This document shows positions 53,509-61,668 of a stretch of DNA of 64,000 nt, piece by piece. The position numbers and the translations under genes were made by a program. The DNA is from Lachnospiraceae bacterium (GTDB lineage: Bacteria > Bacillota > Clostridia > Lachnospirales > Lachnospiraceae). The stretch spans positions 28,945-92,944 of the forward strand of contig JAEEYF010000030.1 in the NCBI GenBank assembly GCA_016291655.1. Reading direction: 5' to 3'. The notes beneath the pieces are model-generated. The model was given only the letters and a program-made list of their open reading frames with translations. It was not told the origin of the DNA and did not search any database. The stretch's first letter is position 1; every line of letters begins with the position of its first letter.

Positions 53509-55269
53509 ATGGAAAACTTAGAGAAAAAACAGAAGAAAAAGTCCGTGTTTTCGAGGCTTTTAAAGTATGCGGCACCCTATGCGGGAAATTTGGCTCTGGC
53601 GCTCTTTTTGGTACTGACCATAACTGCGCTGGATCTGTACAGACCTGTGATACTCGGTAATGTTGTGGATATATTTTCGGAGTCGGGAGATTTCAACGCA
53701 GTCAAAGGATATGCCTTAAGGTACCTGGTCACCATAGTGCTGATTTTCGGCTTCAACTTTGCGCAGACCTGGATCCTGGCACTTACAGGACAGAAGATCA
53801 TCTACAATGTGCGTCAGCAGGTGTTTGAGCACGTGCAGTCCCTTTCACTCAGATTTTTTGATATTACGCCCGTGGGCAGGATCGTGACAAGAGTGACCAA
53901 CGATGTTGAAGCGCTGAATGAAATGTTCACGCAGGTTTTGATCAACCTGATCAAGAATTCCGTGAAGATCATCGGACTTGCGGTGGTAATGCTGATACTT
54001 GATTGGAAACTGGCGCTTCTCGGATTTGCGCTGGTTCCCGTAATTGCAGTCCTCACCTACTTTTTTCGCTCAGTTTCCAGAACCACGTATAAGATAGTCC
54101 GCACCAAGCTGACTGCGCTGAACACCTATCTTTCAGAGCACCTTTCCGGGATGAAGGTGATCCAGATCTTCGCTAAGGAGAAGGCGAAGAATGCTGAATT
54201 CAAGGAGAGAGCAGAGGATCTTTACCACGCTTCCTTCCGTGAAATGATGGTGTTTGCCATTTTCAGACCTGCAATGTACATACTTTCTATTATAGCGCTG
54301 GTCACTATCCTAAGTGCCGGCGGTGTGGATGTGCTTAACGGAACTATCACGGTGGGTACGCTTTATATCTTTTACAATTACATAAATCAGTTTTTCGAGC
54401 CCATACAGTCGCTGGCGGAGCAGTTTGGAACATTGCAGCAGTCTATGGCTTCGGCGGAAAAGATCTTTACACTGCTGGACGATGACACCAAGATCAGGGA
54501 AAGCCTGAATCCTGTCGGCATAGATAAAGTGAAGGGGCGTATAGAGTTCAAGCATGTATGGTTTGCTTATAATAATGAGGATTGGATCCTCAAGGATGTG
54601 TCCTTCGTCATCGAGCCCGGCTCCAGCGCGGCATTTGTGGGCGCGACGGGCGCAGGAAAGTCTTCCATCCTCAACCTGATCGGACGCTACTATGACATAC
54701 AGAAGGGCTCCATCACCATCGACGGAGTGGATATCAAAGACCTGAAGATTGCCGATCTGCGACATGCCATCGGCCAGGTTCAGCAGGATGTGTTCCTTTT
54801 TACCGGCGACATCAAGAATAATATTCGGTTGAAGAATGAAAATATCACAGACGAGGAGATCGTGAAGGCCGCCAAAACCGTTAATGCGGATGGATTCATC
54901 TCCCGCCTCGAGCATGCATATGACGAGTATGTCACAGAGCGCGGTTCCACCTTCTCTGCCGGCGAGCGCCAGCTCATCAGCTTTGCGAGAACGCTGGCAT
55001 ATGATCCTGCGATTCTCGTGCTCGACGAAGCAACCGCAAACATAGATACCGAGACCGAGAGTTTGATCCAGGATGCGCTTGCCCGCCTCATGAAGGGCAG
55101 GACCACTATTATGGTTGCCCATCGTCTTTCCACCATCCAGCATGCGGACAAGATCATGGTAATGCATGACGGCCGCCTTGTTGAAGAAGGTAATCACAAG
55201 GAACTCATCGCCAAAGAAAACGGCTACTACAAGAAGCTTTATGAGATCCAGCTGGAGAATCAGGGCTAA
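53509..55269 (+). CDS. Heterodimeric ABC exporter, subunit with catalytic Glu
   Basis: Start at 53509 (MENLEKKQKKKSVFSRLLKY); the 44 upstream codons in frame come partly from element copy 7 and are not counted. 586 residues: six-helix exporter domain (about 12-320), then ATPase with Walker A GATGAGKSS (about 379-387), Q-loop QVQQDVFLFTG, signature FSAGERQL, Walker B ILVLDEATANID and H-loop AHR. Catalytic Glu is intact and the signature is altered (SAGE), the complement of the preceding subunit. Together they form one consensus and one degenerate ATP site. RBS is weak (ATAGGGAT). Confidence 0.93.
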   Translation: MENLEKKQKKKSVFSRLLKYAAPYAGNLALALFLVLTITALDLYRPVILGNVVDIFSESGDFNAVKGYALRYLVTIVLIFGFNFAQTWILALTGQKIIYNVRQQVFEHVQSLSLRFFDITPVGRIVTRVTNDVEALNEMFTQVLINLIKNSVKIIGLAVVMLILDWKLALLGFALVPVIAVLTYFFRSVSRTTYKIVRTKLTALNTYLSEHLSGMKVIQIFAKEKAKNAEFKERAEDLYHASFREMMVFAIFRPAMYILSIIALVTILSAGGVDVLNGTITVGTLYIFYNYINQFFEPIQSLAEQFGTLQQSMASAEKIFTLLDDDTKIRESLNPVGIDKVKGRIEFKHVWFAYNNEDWILKDVSFVIEPGSSAAFVGATGAGKSSILNLIGRYYDIQKGSITIDGVDIKDLKIADLRHAIGQVQQDVFLFTGDIKNNIRLKNENITDEEIVKAAKTVNADGFISRLEHAYDEYVTERGSTFSAGERQLISFARTLAYDPAILVLDEATANIDTETESLIQDALARLMKGRTTIMVAHRLSTIQHADKIMVMHDGRLVEEGNHKELIAKENGYYKKLYEIQLENQG

Positions 55270-55271
55270 AA

Positions 55272-55300
55272 TGACACCATAACCCCGTCCCCGGGGTTCA
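55272..55300 (-). repeat. Dispersed 29-base element, copy 8
   Basis: TGACACC at the left and GGGTTCA at the right around the core (G-rich on the minus strand). Its right end supplies, on the minus strand, the TGA stop codon of the lipoprotein gene, and it starts 3 bases after the exporter stop codon. Confidence 0.9.
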
Positions 55301-56134
55301 ACGAGAAAAGTCGTATGCTGCGTCAATATCCAAACCGGAGATGACCAGTCTGTAAGAACCCTCGGGAAGTTCTCCGTAGTAACTCAGGTCATAGGTGTGC
55401 TTGCGGGATTCGCCCATGGGCAGGCCGTAAGCGATATCGTTCACGGTCAGATCTTTTTTAAGAGGAACCGCGTACCAGGTGTCATCCAGCAGAATTTCCA
55501 AGCCCCAGTATTCGCCGTAGATCCAATCCATACCAAGGTTATTTGTGACCTCGAGTTCCAGCTTTGTGCCGTTTTCTCCGGTCTTTTTCACAACGAGCCT
55601 GTTGTTGACATCTGAATTACAGGGATTCAAAAATTCTTTCTTCCAGCCCGACTGACCGTTCGCAACATAGTAGCTGCAAGGCATCGCCATCCCACCGCAG
55701 TACTGCGTTTCCCGCCAGGCATAGCGACTCTCAAACCCGGTAAAGTCATAGTCAAATTCATATCCCCTACCGTCCGCTAAAATTGCAAATCCTCCTGCGA
55801 AAAGGATATTTAAATCCTCGCCCGATCTGCTTCCGATATTGATCCCGTAGAAAGGGGCGGATGCCTTGGAAACACCGTAATCCGCAACGGGAAATGCCTT
55901 CACTTTGGACAGTTCGGAGAGGATATCCTTGATCGACCGTTCATCAAAGAGATAGCGAATGGTAGTGGTGCTTCCGTCATAGACATAGAAAGCCAGCGCA
56001 CTGCTCTCAGGGGATGCGTCTTTCAGATACTCGGAGACCTCTTTTTTGGAAACTGAGGATCCGCAGCCTGCGAGGGAGGCAATTGTAGTCAGAGTCATGA
56101 TAAAGACCAACAGTGTTGTAAAGATTTTTTTCAT
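55298..56134 (-). CDS. Lipoprotein with Big_14-like C-terminal domain, paralogue A
   Basis: The ATG at 56134 follows AAAGGA and opens a lipoprotein signal (lipobox SLAGC, Cys24); a start 42 bases earlier has no RBS. 278 residues. The C-terminal ~90 residues (NNLGMDWIYGEYWGLEILLD, TWYAVPLKK, MGESRKHTYDLSYYGELPEGSYRLV) resemble the bacterial Ig-like Big_14 domain; the N-terminal domain is unrecognised. It is clearly paralogous to the lipoprotein at 57252-58100 (shared VYxGxTTTI, GRxYEFDYD, KYAW/RYAW, GxYRL blocks). The stop codon comes from element copy 8. Probably co-transcribed with prsW upstream. Confidence 0.82.
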   Translation of the reverse strand: MKKIFTTLLVFIMTLTTIASLAGCGSSVSKKEVSEYLKDASPESSALAFYVYDGSTTTIRYLFDERSIKDILSELSKVKAFPVADYGVSKASAPFYGINIGSRSGEDLNILFAGGFAILADGRGYEFDYDFTGFESRYAWRETQYCGGMAMPCSYYVANGQSGWKKEFLNPCNSDVNNRLVVKKTGENGTKLELEVTNNLGMDWIYGEYWGLEILLDDTWYAVPLKKDLTVNDIAYGLPMGESRKHTYDLSYYGELPEGSYRLVISGLDIDAAYDFSR

Positions 56135-56176
56135 ATGATTTCCTTTCTGCCCAAGGAAATGAAAATGATCATTCAT

Positions 56177-57022
56177 CTATTTTGTGCGATAGTTTGTATG
56201 CTTATTCGTCGGGTCGCGGCGCGCGGACTCGATGATCACGCGGCCGACAGATGAAGTAGGGCCGTCATCCGGTACCTTGACAACCGGAATGCCGTCCTCG
56301 TTTACTTGAACCTCAATCTCCGGAATGGCTGCGTCGTCAATCATTTTGTCGTGCCTGGACATTGTTCGGATCATAATTGAAGATACTATAAAGAGAACAA
56401 TAATGAAGCCTATGAAGCCCCAGATCGACTGTAAGGTTGTCGAGTAGTCATATATTCCGTGGACCAAAGTCGGCATTGCGACCGCCAGGAATCGGAAGAG
56501 GGAGGATATGCCCTCATTTCCTTTGTTCTGCTGCTTTTTGGCAAAGGCATAGAAAACACCCATGAAAACGCCGAAGCTTGCATGGCCGGGGATCGCAGTG
56601 ACTGCGCGGACCAGAGCGGTGGAGAAGCCGCCTTCTATTATATAAAATACATTTTCCAATATTGCGAAGCCGAGGGAGGTGAAGACCGCATACACCACAC
56701 CATCGTACGAACAGTTGAAATTCGGGTTTTCCCAGGTGAGCAGGCGCATGAGAAGGTATTTGAAAAATTCCTCGGTCAGAGCGACCACGATCATAAATTT
56801 CCAGAAGTTCGTTTGGTTTTCGGAAGAAAAAGGAATGTAGGAGAAGAGTTTCTCTCCCAGAAGTTCAAAAAGCACCGCAAATACAGTGGCGAGAAAGCCG
56901 CCAAGCACAAGTTTCAGGAGCAAATCGCCGGGTTCGCGCTCAGTACGGTCTTTCAAATAAACATAGACAAGTATGAGGATTGCGGGCAAGGCTGCCGCAG
57001 ACAAAAGAATAGCTGTATACAT
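56177..57022 (-). CDS. prsW: PrsW-family intramembrane metalloprotease
   Basis: 281 residues with about eight membrane helices. Family motifs are complete: KDRTEREP after helix 1, ALTEEFFKYLLMR (catalytic EE), FAILENVFYI, IPGHASFGVFMG and LVHGIYDYS (His and Asp). Characterised PrsW proteins cleave anti-sigma factors such as RsiW in response to envelope stress. No sigma/anti-sigma pair is present here; the neighbours are two paralogous lipoproteins. A soluble Asp/Val-rich tail of ~55 residues follows the last helix. GGAGGTGG lies before the ATG. Confidence 0.93.
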   Translation of the reverse strand: MYTAILLSAAALPAILILVYVYLKDRTEREPGDLLLKLVLGGFLATVFAVLFELLGEKLFSYIPFSSENQTNFWKFMIVVALTEEFFKYLLMRLLTWENPNFNCSYDGVVYAVFTSLGFAILENVFYIIEGGFSTALVRAVTAIPGHASFGVFMGVFYAFAKKQQNKGNEGISSLFRFLAVAMPTLVHGIYDYSTTLQSIWGFIGFIIVLFIVSSIMIRTMSRHDKMIDDAAIPEIEVQVNEDGIPVVKVPDDGPTSSVGRVIIESARRDPTNKHTNYRTK

Positions 57023-57106
57023 AAGCCACCTCCGATCAATGAAACCATAATATCAAATGAAATGAGTTTACACAATGTCAAAACAGACAGGTATAGAAGT
57101 AAAAAA

Positions 57107-57172
57107 TGAACCCATAACCCCGTCCCCGGGGTTCACTTAAAAATGAACCCATAACCCCGTCCCCGGGGTTCA
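57107..57172 (-). repeat. Dispersed element, copies 9 and 10 in tandem
   Basis: Two identical 29-base copies (57107-57135 and 57144-57172), 37 bases apart. TGAACCC and GGGTTCA form perfect 7-base inverted ends. The last base of copy 10 abuts the -35 box of the next promoter. Confidence 0.92.
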
Positions 57173-57201
57173 TTGACTAAAGGGGGGCGGCGTAGTATAA
57201 T
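57173..57201 (+). promoter_or_regulatory. Promoter of lipoprotein paralogue B
   Basis: TTGACT (57173-57178), 17 bases, TATAAT (57196-57201), directly adjacent to element copy 10. Confidence 0.85.
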
Positions 57202-57251
57202 TTGCGCGTGGCGGAAGGCCGCTTGAACTACAGGATACAAGGAGAGAAATG

Positions 57252-58100
57252 ATGAGGAAGATAGTATCGTTGATATTGGCGCTGGTTATCGCTATTACAT
57301 GCACAGGATGCGGGAATGGTATAAATACAAGGGACGTGTTCCGCTATTTAAAGGAAGCGGAAGAGGGAAGTGAATTGTACTTCAGTGTATATGAGGGAAA
57401 GACAACAACCATATATACACTGGAGGAGGATAAGCAGGTTAAAAAGATCCTTAAGGAGCTTTCGAGAGTTAAGGCGGTTCCTGTGTCGGATTGGAATCCT
57501 GCGGAGGAGCAGGAGCCGTATTACGGGATTGCTGTAAAGGCGTTGGGCGGAACGAGCCTGCAGATGTTCTTTGCAAACGGAAAAGTAATGCTTGAGGACG
57601 GCAGACAATATGAGTTTGATTACGATCTTTCAAAGTTTCAGGGGAAATATGCTTGGAGTAAAACGGACTATCGCGCCGGATGCTATGTGCCTTGCGCATA
57701 TTATCTGGCTCGTACGGAGGAAGGATTTGACGAGAGGTTTCTTACTGAAAGCAACAGGGAAGTAAATGATAAGATTGAGATCCTGTTTGACCTTGAAAAG
57801 GGTGAGGACGAGTTTGATGACATTTATATGTGGGATTGCGTGATCTACAATAATATGGGCATGGATTTTGTGTACGGAGCCGAGCAGGATGTTGAAGTCG
57901 AGATCGACGGTGCTTGGTATCATGTTCCGATCAGGCGCAGCCCGGTGATTTATGATTCCGCTGAAAGAACAGTCCCGATGGGAGGCAGCCGGGAAATAAC
58001 ATTTTATATGGAAGAGTACGATGACCTGCCGAAGGGCAAATACAGGGTGCTTGCGATCGGAAAAGATGTGTGCGGTGCCATGGAATTTAACATTAACTGA
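57252..58100 (+). CDS. Lipoprotein with Big_14-like C-terminal domain, paralogue B
   Basis: Start at 57252, the second of two adjacent ATGs, for better spacing from AAGGAGAG; 57249 is possible. 282 residues, signal with lipobox TCTGC (Cys20). Same layout as the lipoprotein at 55298-56134: an unrecognised N-terminal domain (FSVYEGKTTTIYTL, GRQYEFDYDLSKFQGKYAW) and an Ig-like C-terminal domain (YNNMGMDFVYGAEQDVEVEI, AWYHVPI, MGGSREITFYMEEYDDLPKG). The two have diverged considerably and face opposite directions around prsW. No function is known. Confidence 0.82.
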   Translation: MRKIVSLILALVIAITCTGCGNGINTRDVFRYLKEAEEGSELYFSVYEGKTTTIYTLEEDKQVKKILKELSRVKAVPVSDWNPAEEQEPYYGIAVKALGGTSLQMFFANGKVMLEDGRQYEFDYDLSKFQGKYAWSKTDYRAGCYVPCAYYLARTEEGFDERFLTESNREVNDKIEILFDLEKGEDEFDDIYMWDCVIYNNMGMDFVYGAEQDVEVEIDGAWYHVPIRRSPVIYDSAERTVPMGGSREITFYMEEYDDLPKGKYRVLAIGKDVCGAMEFNIN

Positions 58101-58125
58101 GGCATATATGCCGTGGAGTTATAGG

Positions 58126-58154
58126 TTGCGAAAAGAATACCCCTAATGTATAAT
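58126..58154 (+). promoter_or_regulatory. pepF promoter
   Basis: TTGCGA (58126-58131), 17 bases, TATAAT (58149-58154). Confidence 0.8.
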
Positions 58155-58205
58155 AAAAAGGCTGTCAGCATTGACGGCAAAGTGTAAAAATAGAAAGAGG
58201 TTAAT

Positions 58206-60002
58206 ATGGCACAGGAATTAAAAAAACGCAGCGAAGTTGCTGTGGAAAACACTTGGAAACTTGAAGACATATACAAAGATAAGGCCGCATGGGAAGCTGA
58301 ACTTAAGGAGATCGAAAAGATCATCGATAAGATCGCGGCGATGAAGGGCAAGCTTTGCGAAAGCGGAAAGTCCTTATATGCCTACTATGAAAATCTGGAA
58401 ATCTTCGCACAGAAGATCGAGAAAGCATTTAACTATACGTCCCGCCTTTCGGACCAGGACACAAAGAATGCGGAGAACCAGGCGCTTGATATGAAGATGG
58501 AAAGCTTCTATCACAGCATGATTGAGAAGATATCCTTCACGGAGCCTGAAATCCTGGCAGGTCTCACGACCAAGCTGGACGAGCTGTACAAGGACGAGCC
58601 GAAGCTTCACGAGTTCGATGTGGAGATCAAGGAAAGTCTCCGTACAAAGGATCACACACTTTCTCCCGAAATGGAAAATCTCCTTGCATCCGCAAGTGAA
58701 GTGCTTGGCTGTGCGGGAACGACTTTTGGCATGTTCAACAATGCAGACGTTGTATTCCCGGAGATCACGGACGATAAGGGCGAGAAGATCCGTATTACAC
58801 ACGGAAGGTACAGAATGCTCCTTGAGAATCCCGATGTAAGGGTTCGTAAGGATATGTTCGAGAATTACTATAAGATGTTCATAGATTACAAGAACACGCT
58901 TGCGTCCAACTATCAGGCGCATGTAAAGGGGCATGTGTTCATGGCTAAAGCGAGAAAATATGCTTCTGCCCTTGAGCGCGGCGTTCAGATCAACAACGTT
59001 TCTCCTCAGGTTTACAAGAATCTCCTTGATGTCGTAAACAAGAACATGGACAAGATGCACCGCTATATGGCTATCCGTAAGAAGGTGCTCGGCCTTAAGG
59101 AACAGCATATGTATGACCTGTTCATACCGCTTGTGGAGGGGGTTGACAAGAAGATCCCCTTTGAAGAGGCTAAGCAGATGGTGCTTGAGGCGCTTGCACC
59201 CATGGGCGAGGAGTATCTCTCCGTGATCAAGAGAGCGCTGAACGAGCGCTGGATCGACATATATGAGAATGAAGGAAAGAGAAGCGGCGCATATTCAGCC
59301 GGAGTATACGGAGTTCATCCCTATGTCCTCCTGAACTATGACGGCGGTCTTGATTCGGTATTCACTCTCATCCACGAGCTGGGACATGCTATGCACTCCT
59401 ATTTCTCGGCGCAGGCACAGACCTGCCTCCATGCGGATTACAAGATCTTCGTGGCCGAGGTGGCATCCACCTGCAATGAGGCGCTTCTCACAAGGTACCT
59501 CCTGAGCAAGACAACGGACAAGAAGGAACGTGCATATATCATCAACCATATGCTGGATGACTTCAGAACCACTCTTTATCGTCAGGCCATGTTTGCAGAG
59601 TTTGAATACAAGACACATGAGATGGTTGAAAACGGAATGAGCCTGACAGCAGACGCACTTTCCAAGCTTTACTACGAACTCAACGTGAAGTACTACGGCG
59701 ATGCGGTTGTGAGCGATCCCCAGATTGCATATGAGTGGTCGAGAATCCCTCACTTCTTCTACAACTTCTACGTTTATCAGTATTCCACAGGTTATTCGGC
59801 AGCCCTTGCGCTCAGCAACAGGATCCTGACCGAAGGCAAGCCTGCTGTGGAGGATTACTTCAAGTTCCTTCGCGGCGGCTGCACCATGTCTCCTACCGAC
59901 CTGCTCAAGGTTGCCGGCGTCGACATGACAAGTCCCAAGCCGATCGAGGATGCTCTGCAGATCTTCTCGGATATGATGGACGACTTTGAAAAATGCATAT
60001 AA
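58206..60002 (+). CDS. pepF: Oligoendopeptidase F (M3 family)
   Basis: 598 residues, M3B oligopeptidase. Zinc motif HELGHAMHS (His390, Glu391, His394) with the third ligand Glu in AEVASTCNEALL. Also VHPYVLLNYDGGLDSVFTL before the zinc helix and FYVYQYSTGYSAALALS after it, both typical of PepF. It degrades medium-length peptides in the cytosol, a fitting partner for the two peptide importers in this window. AGAAAGAGG precedes the ATG. Element S2 begins 9 bases after the stop. Confidence 0.97.
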   Translation: MAQELKKRSEVAVENTWKLEDIYKDKAAWEAELKEIEKIIDKIAAMKGKLCESGKSLYAYYENLEIFAQKIEKAFNYTSRLSDQDTKNAENQALDMKMESFYHSMIEKISFTEPEILAGLTTKLDELYKDEPKLHEFDVEIKESLRTKDHTLSPEMENLLASASEVLGCAGTTFGMFNNADVVFPEITDDKGEKIRITHGRYRMLLENPDVRVRKDMFENYYKMFIDYKNTLASNYQAHVKGHVFMAKARKYASALERGVQINNVSPQVYKNLLDVVNKNMDKMHRYMAIRKKVLGLKEQHMYDLFIPLVEGVDKKIPFEEAKQMVLEALAPMGEEYLSVIKRALNERWIDIYENEGKRSGAYSAGVYGVHPYVLLNYDGGLDSVFTLIHELGHAMHSYFSAQAQTCLHADYKIFVAEVASTCNEALLTRYLLSKTTDKKERAYIINHMLDDFRTTLYRQAMFAEFEYKTHEMVENGMSLTADALSKLYYELNVKYYGDAVVSDPQIAYEWSRIPHFFYNFYVYQYSTGYSAALALSNRILTEGKPAVEDYFKFLRGGCTMSPTDLLKVAGVDMTSPKPIEDALQIFSDMMDDFEKCI

Positions 60003-60010
60003 TTACTGAA

Positions 60011-60146
60011 GCTGCCGTAAACGGCATATGAAACTTCGTTTCATATGTATCGGCACAAATAAGGTCCGCTCTCGCAAACGCAGTTTGCAGAGACGGCCCT
60101 TTTTTGTGCTAATCTAGCGACAAAGTCGCTAGATACCGTTTACAGC
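60011..60146. repeat. Cloverleaf-like intergenic element S2
   Basis: Outer stem GTAAACGG (60017-60024) with CCGTTTAC (60136-60143). Inside are hairpin A (CATATGAAAC, TTC loop, GTTTCATATG), hairpin B (GCACAAA ... CCG CTCT c GCAAAC / GTTTGC AGAG a CGG ... TTTGTGC, 60053-60109) and hairpin C (CTAGCGAC, AAA, GTCGCTAG). The B hairpin is followed by TTTTTT and may terminate pepF. Architecture matches element S3. Confidence 0.85.
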
Positions 60147-60162
60147 AGCGAAGGCTATTACC

Positions 60163-60230
60163 CCCGCCCCGACACACGAGCAAGAAGCGAAGCGGATTGC
60201 GAGTGAAAAATGCGCTCCCGCCCCGACACA
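60163..60230 (+). repeat. Module shared with S1, flanked by direct repeats
   Basis: GAGCAAGAAGCGAAGCGGAT and the next five bases (60178-60202) match the reverse complement of 37953-37977 at 23 of 25 positions. CCCGCCCCGACACA occurs on both sides (60163-60176 and 60217-60230) as a 14-base direct repeat. Confidence 0.8.
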
Positions 60231-60270
60231 ATTCTTCGCTTTATAAGCTAACTAATTTACAAAAATCATA

Positions 60271-60299
60271 TTGACAAATCGTTGTCAGTGTTCTACAAT
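60271..60299 (+). promoter_or_regulatory. greA promoter
   Basis: TTGACA (60271-60276), 17 bases, TACAAT (60294-60299). Confidence 0.85.
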
Positions 60300-60331
60300 A
60301 TTTTGACTCTAAATAGAAATGGAGATAAACG

Positions 60332-60814
60332 ATGGCTGAAGTTAAGAAAAATTTGATGACCTATGAGCATCTTAAAGAGCTTGAGACTGAGCTTGAAGAT
60401 CTCAAGGTAAACAGAAGAAGAGAGATTGCCGACAAGATCAAAGAGGCAAGAGAACAAGGTGACCTTTCCGAGAATGCCGAATATGATGCGGCTAAGGATG
60501 AGCAGAGGGATATCGAAGCCAGGATCGAGCAGATCGAGGGTATTCTCAAAAATGCTGAAATCGCAGATGATGAGGATTTCAAGGGCGGTAAGATTAACTT
60601 TGGTTGCAGAGTAACAATTCTCGATGTGGAATTTAATGATACTTTGGAGTATAAGATCGTTGGTTCTACCGAAGCAAACATCTTAAAGGGACTCATTTCC
60701 AACGAATCTCCTCTCGGTGTTGCATTGCTCGGACACAAAAAGAATGATGTTATTGAAATTGAATCACCTGAAGGCTTTATTAAGTATAAAGTGTTAAAAG
60801 TGGAAAAAGGTTGA
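60332..60814 (+). CDS. greA: Transcription elongation factor GreA
   Basis: 160 residues. N-terminal coiled coil (MTYEHLKELETELEDLKVNR, REQGDLSENAEYDAAKDEQ) with the acidic tip Asp/Glu residues that reach the RNA polymerase active site, and a C-terminal FKBP-like domain with GSTEANILKGLISNESPLG. It stimulates transcript cleavage by backtracked polymerase. ATGGAGAT is the probable RBS. In many Firmicutes greA stands upstream of lysS, as here, but with a phosphoesterase gene and element S3 between. Confidence 0.98.
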   Translation: MAEVKKNLMTYEHLKELETELEDLKVNRRREIADKIKEAREQGDLSENAEYDAAKDEQRDIEARIEQIEGILKNAEIADDEDFKGGKINFGCRVTILDVEFNDTLEYKIVGSTEANILKGLISNESPLGVALLGHKKNDVIEIESPEGFIKYKVLKVEKG

Positions 60815-60819
60815 TAATG

Positions 60820-60845
60820 AGCCCCCGATTTTTGGGGGCTTTATT
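60820..60845 (+). terminator. greA terminator
   Basis: AGCCCCC, seven-base loop, GGGGGCT, then TTATT. It lies only 18 bases before the next gene; some read-through is likely because I see no separate promoter there. Confidence 0.8.
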
Positions 60846-60862
60846 GTTTGAAAGGGCATACT

Positions 60863-61327
60863 ATGAAAATACTTGTATTATCCGATTCTCACGGAAAAGA
60901 AGGATATGTGTATGATATTATGCGTGCCAATACGGACGTTAATGCCGTAATACATCTGGGAGACGGGGAAGACGATATGGGACTTGCTCTTGCCGAGCTG
61001 CCGGCTTTCAGGAATAAACCGGTTTATCAGGTGCGTGGGAATTGCGATCCGGAAGGATTGCCTCAGTGCCGGTTTGAAAACATCGGCGGGTTCAGGTTTT
61101 ATATTACCCACGGGCATATGCAACAGGTGAAATACGGGAAGTTTAAACTGCTGGGCGATGCCAGAAAGATGGATCGCAACGTTGTGTTGTTCGGGCATAC
61201 GCATTCACAGTTTTTGGAGGAATACGACGGCACGTGGCTCTTTAATCCCGGCGCGGTCGTGAACTTGAACTACGGAGTGATTTCGATAAACGAAGCGAAA
61301 CACGAGATAGGGTTTGAGCACTTTTGA
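60863..61327 (+). CDS. YfcE/YsnB-type metallophosphoesterase
   Basis: The ATG at 60863 follows GAAAGGG; an upstream TTG is rejected. 154 residues, a compact two-metal phosphoesterase: VLSDSHG, HLGDGEDD, RGNCD, THGH and FGHTH motifs in order. Members hydrolyse bis-p-nitrophenyl phosphate in vitro or act on phosphodiesters; the cellular substrate is unknown. Probably expressed by read-through from greA. Confidence 0.92.
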   Translation: MKILVLSDSHGKEGYVYDIMRANTDVNAVIHLGDGEDDMGLALAELPAFRNKPVYQVRGNCDPEGLPQCRFENIGGFRFYITHGHMQQVKYGKFKLLGDARKMDRNVVLFGHTHSQFLEEYDGTWLFNPGAVVNLNYGVISINEAKHEIGFEHF

Positions 61328-61380
61328 GACAATGATGAGGGGAGGAAAAGGTGAAGGGGAGAACTGTAGGAAATAAAGTT

Positions 61381-61528
61381 TTGTCGGGAATGTCATGGGC
61401 ACGTGAAATTTCATTTCACGTGTTTAAAAAGGCAAATAGCCCGCTCTCGCAAATGAATTTGCGGAGACGGGCCTTTTGCCTTTTAACCATGTAAGCGGAG
61501 CTTACATGGCCCATGACATCCCGGACAA
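61381..61528. repeat. Cloverleaf-like intergenic element S3
   Basis: Outer stem of 19 positions with two mismatches (61381-61399 with 61510-61528, including perfect ATGTCATGGG/CCCATGACAT). Inside are hairpin A (CACGTGAAAT, TTC, ATTTCACGTG), hairpin B (AAAAGGCAAA ... GCCCG CTCT c GCAAAT / ATTTGC GGAG a CGGGC ... TTTGCCTTTT, 61427-61484) and hairpin C (CATGTAAGC, GGA, GCTTACATG). No coding potential in the 340 bases between the flanking genes. Confidence 0.87.
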
Positions 61529-61603
61529 AACTGAATTCACACTCCCCCCTGCTCCGCATCCTACCCTTCACTCTTTTCAAACCGCCTCAAGCTATTGACT
61601 CAC

Positions 61604-61632
61604 TTGACAAACCCCTGCCGCTGATGTAAAAT
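61604..61632 (+). promoter_or_regulatory. lysS promoter
   Basis: TTGACA (61604-61609), 17 bases, TAAAAT (61627-61632). The leader is about 30 bases, so no T-box fits. Confidence 0.85.
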
Positions 61633-61668
61633 TTCCAAATTAGTTTAAAAAATATAGGAGGGACCGAA

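Noticed and set aside
54310..55326. Minus-strand open frame of 338 codons over the exporter gene
   Set aside because: Its start derives from dispersed element copy 8 and the rest is antisense to a well-supported ABC ATPase.
56459..57109. Plus-strand open frame of 216 codons opposite prsW
   Set aside because: Antisense to a complete PrsW gene with all motifs, and it ends only because of the repeat's TGA.
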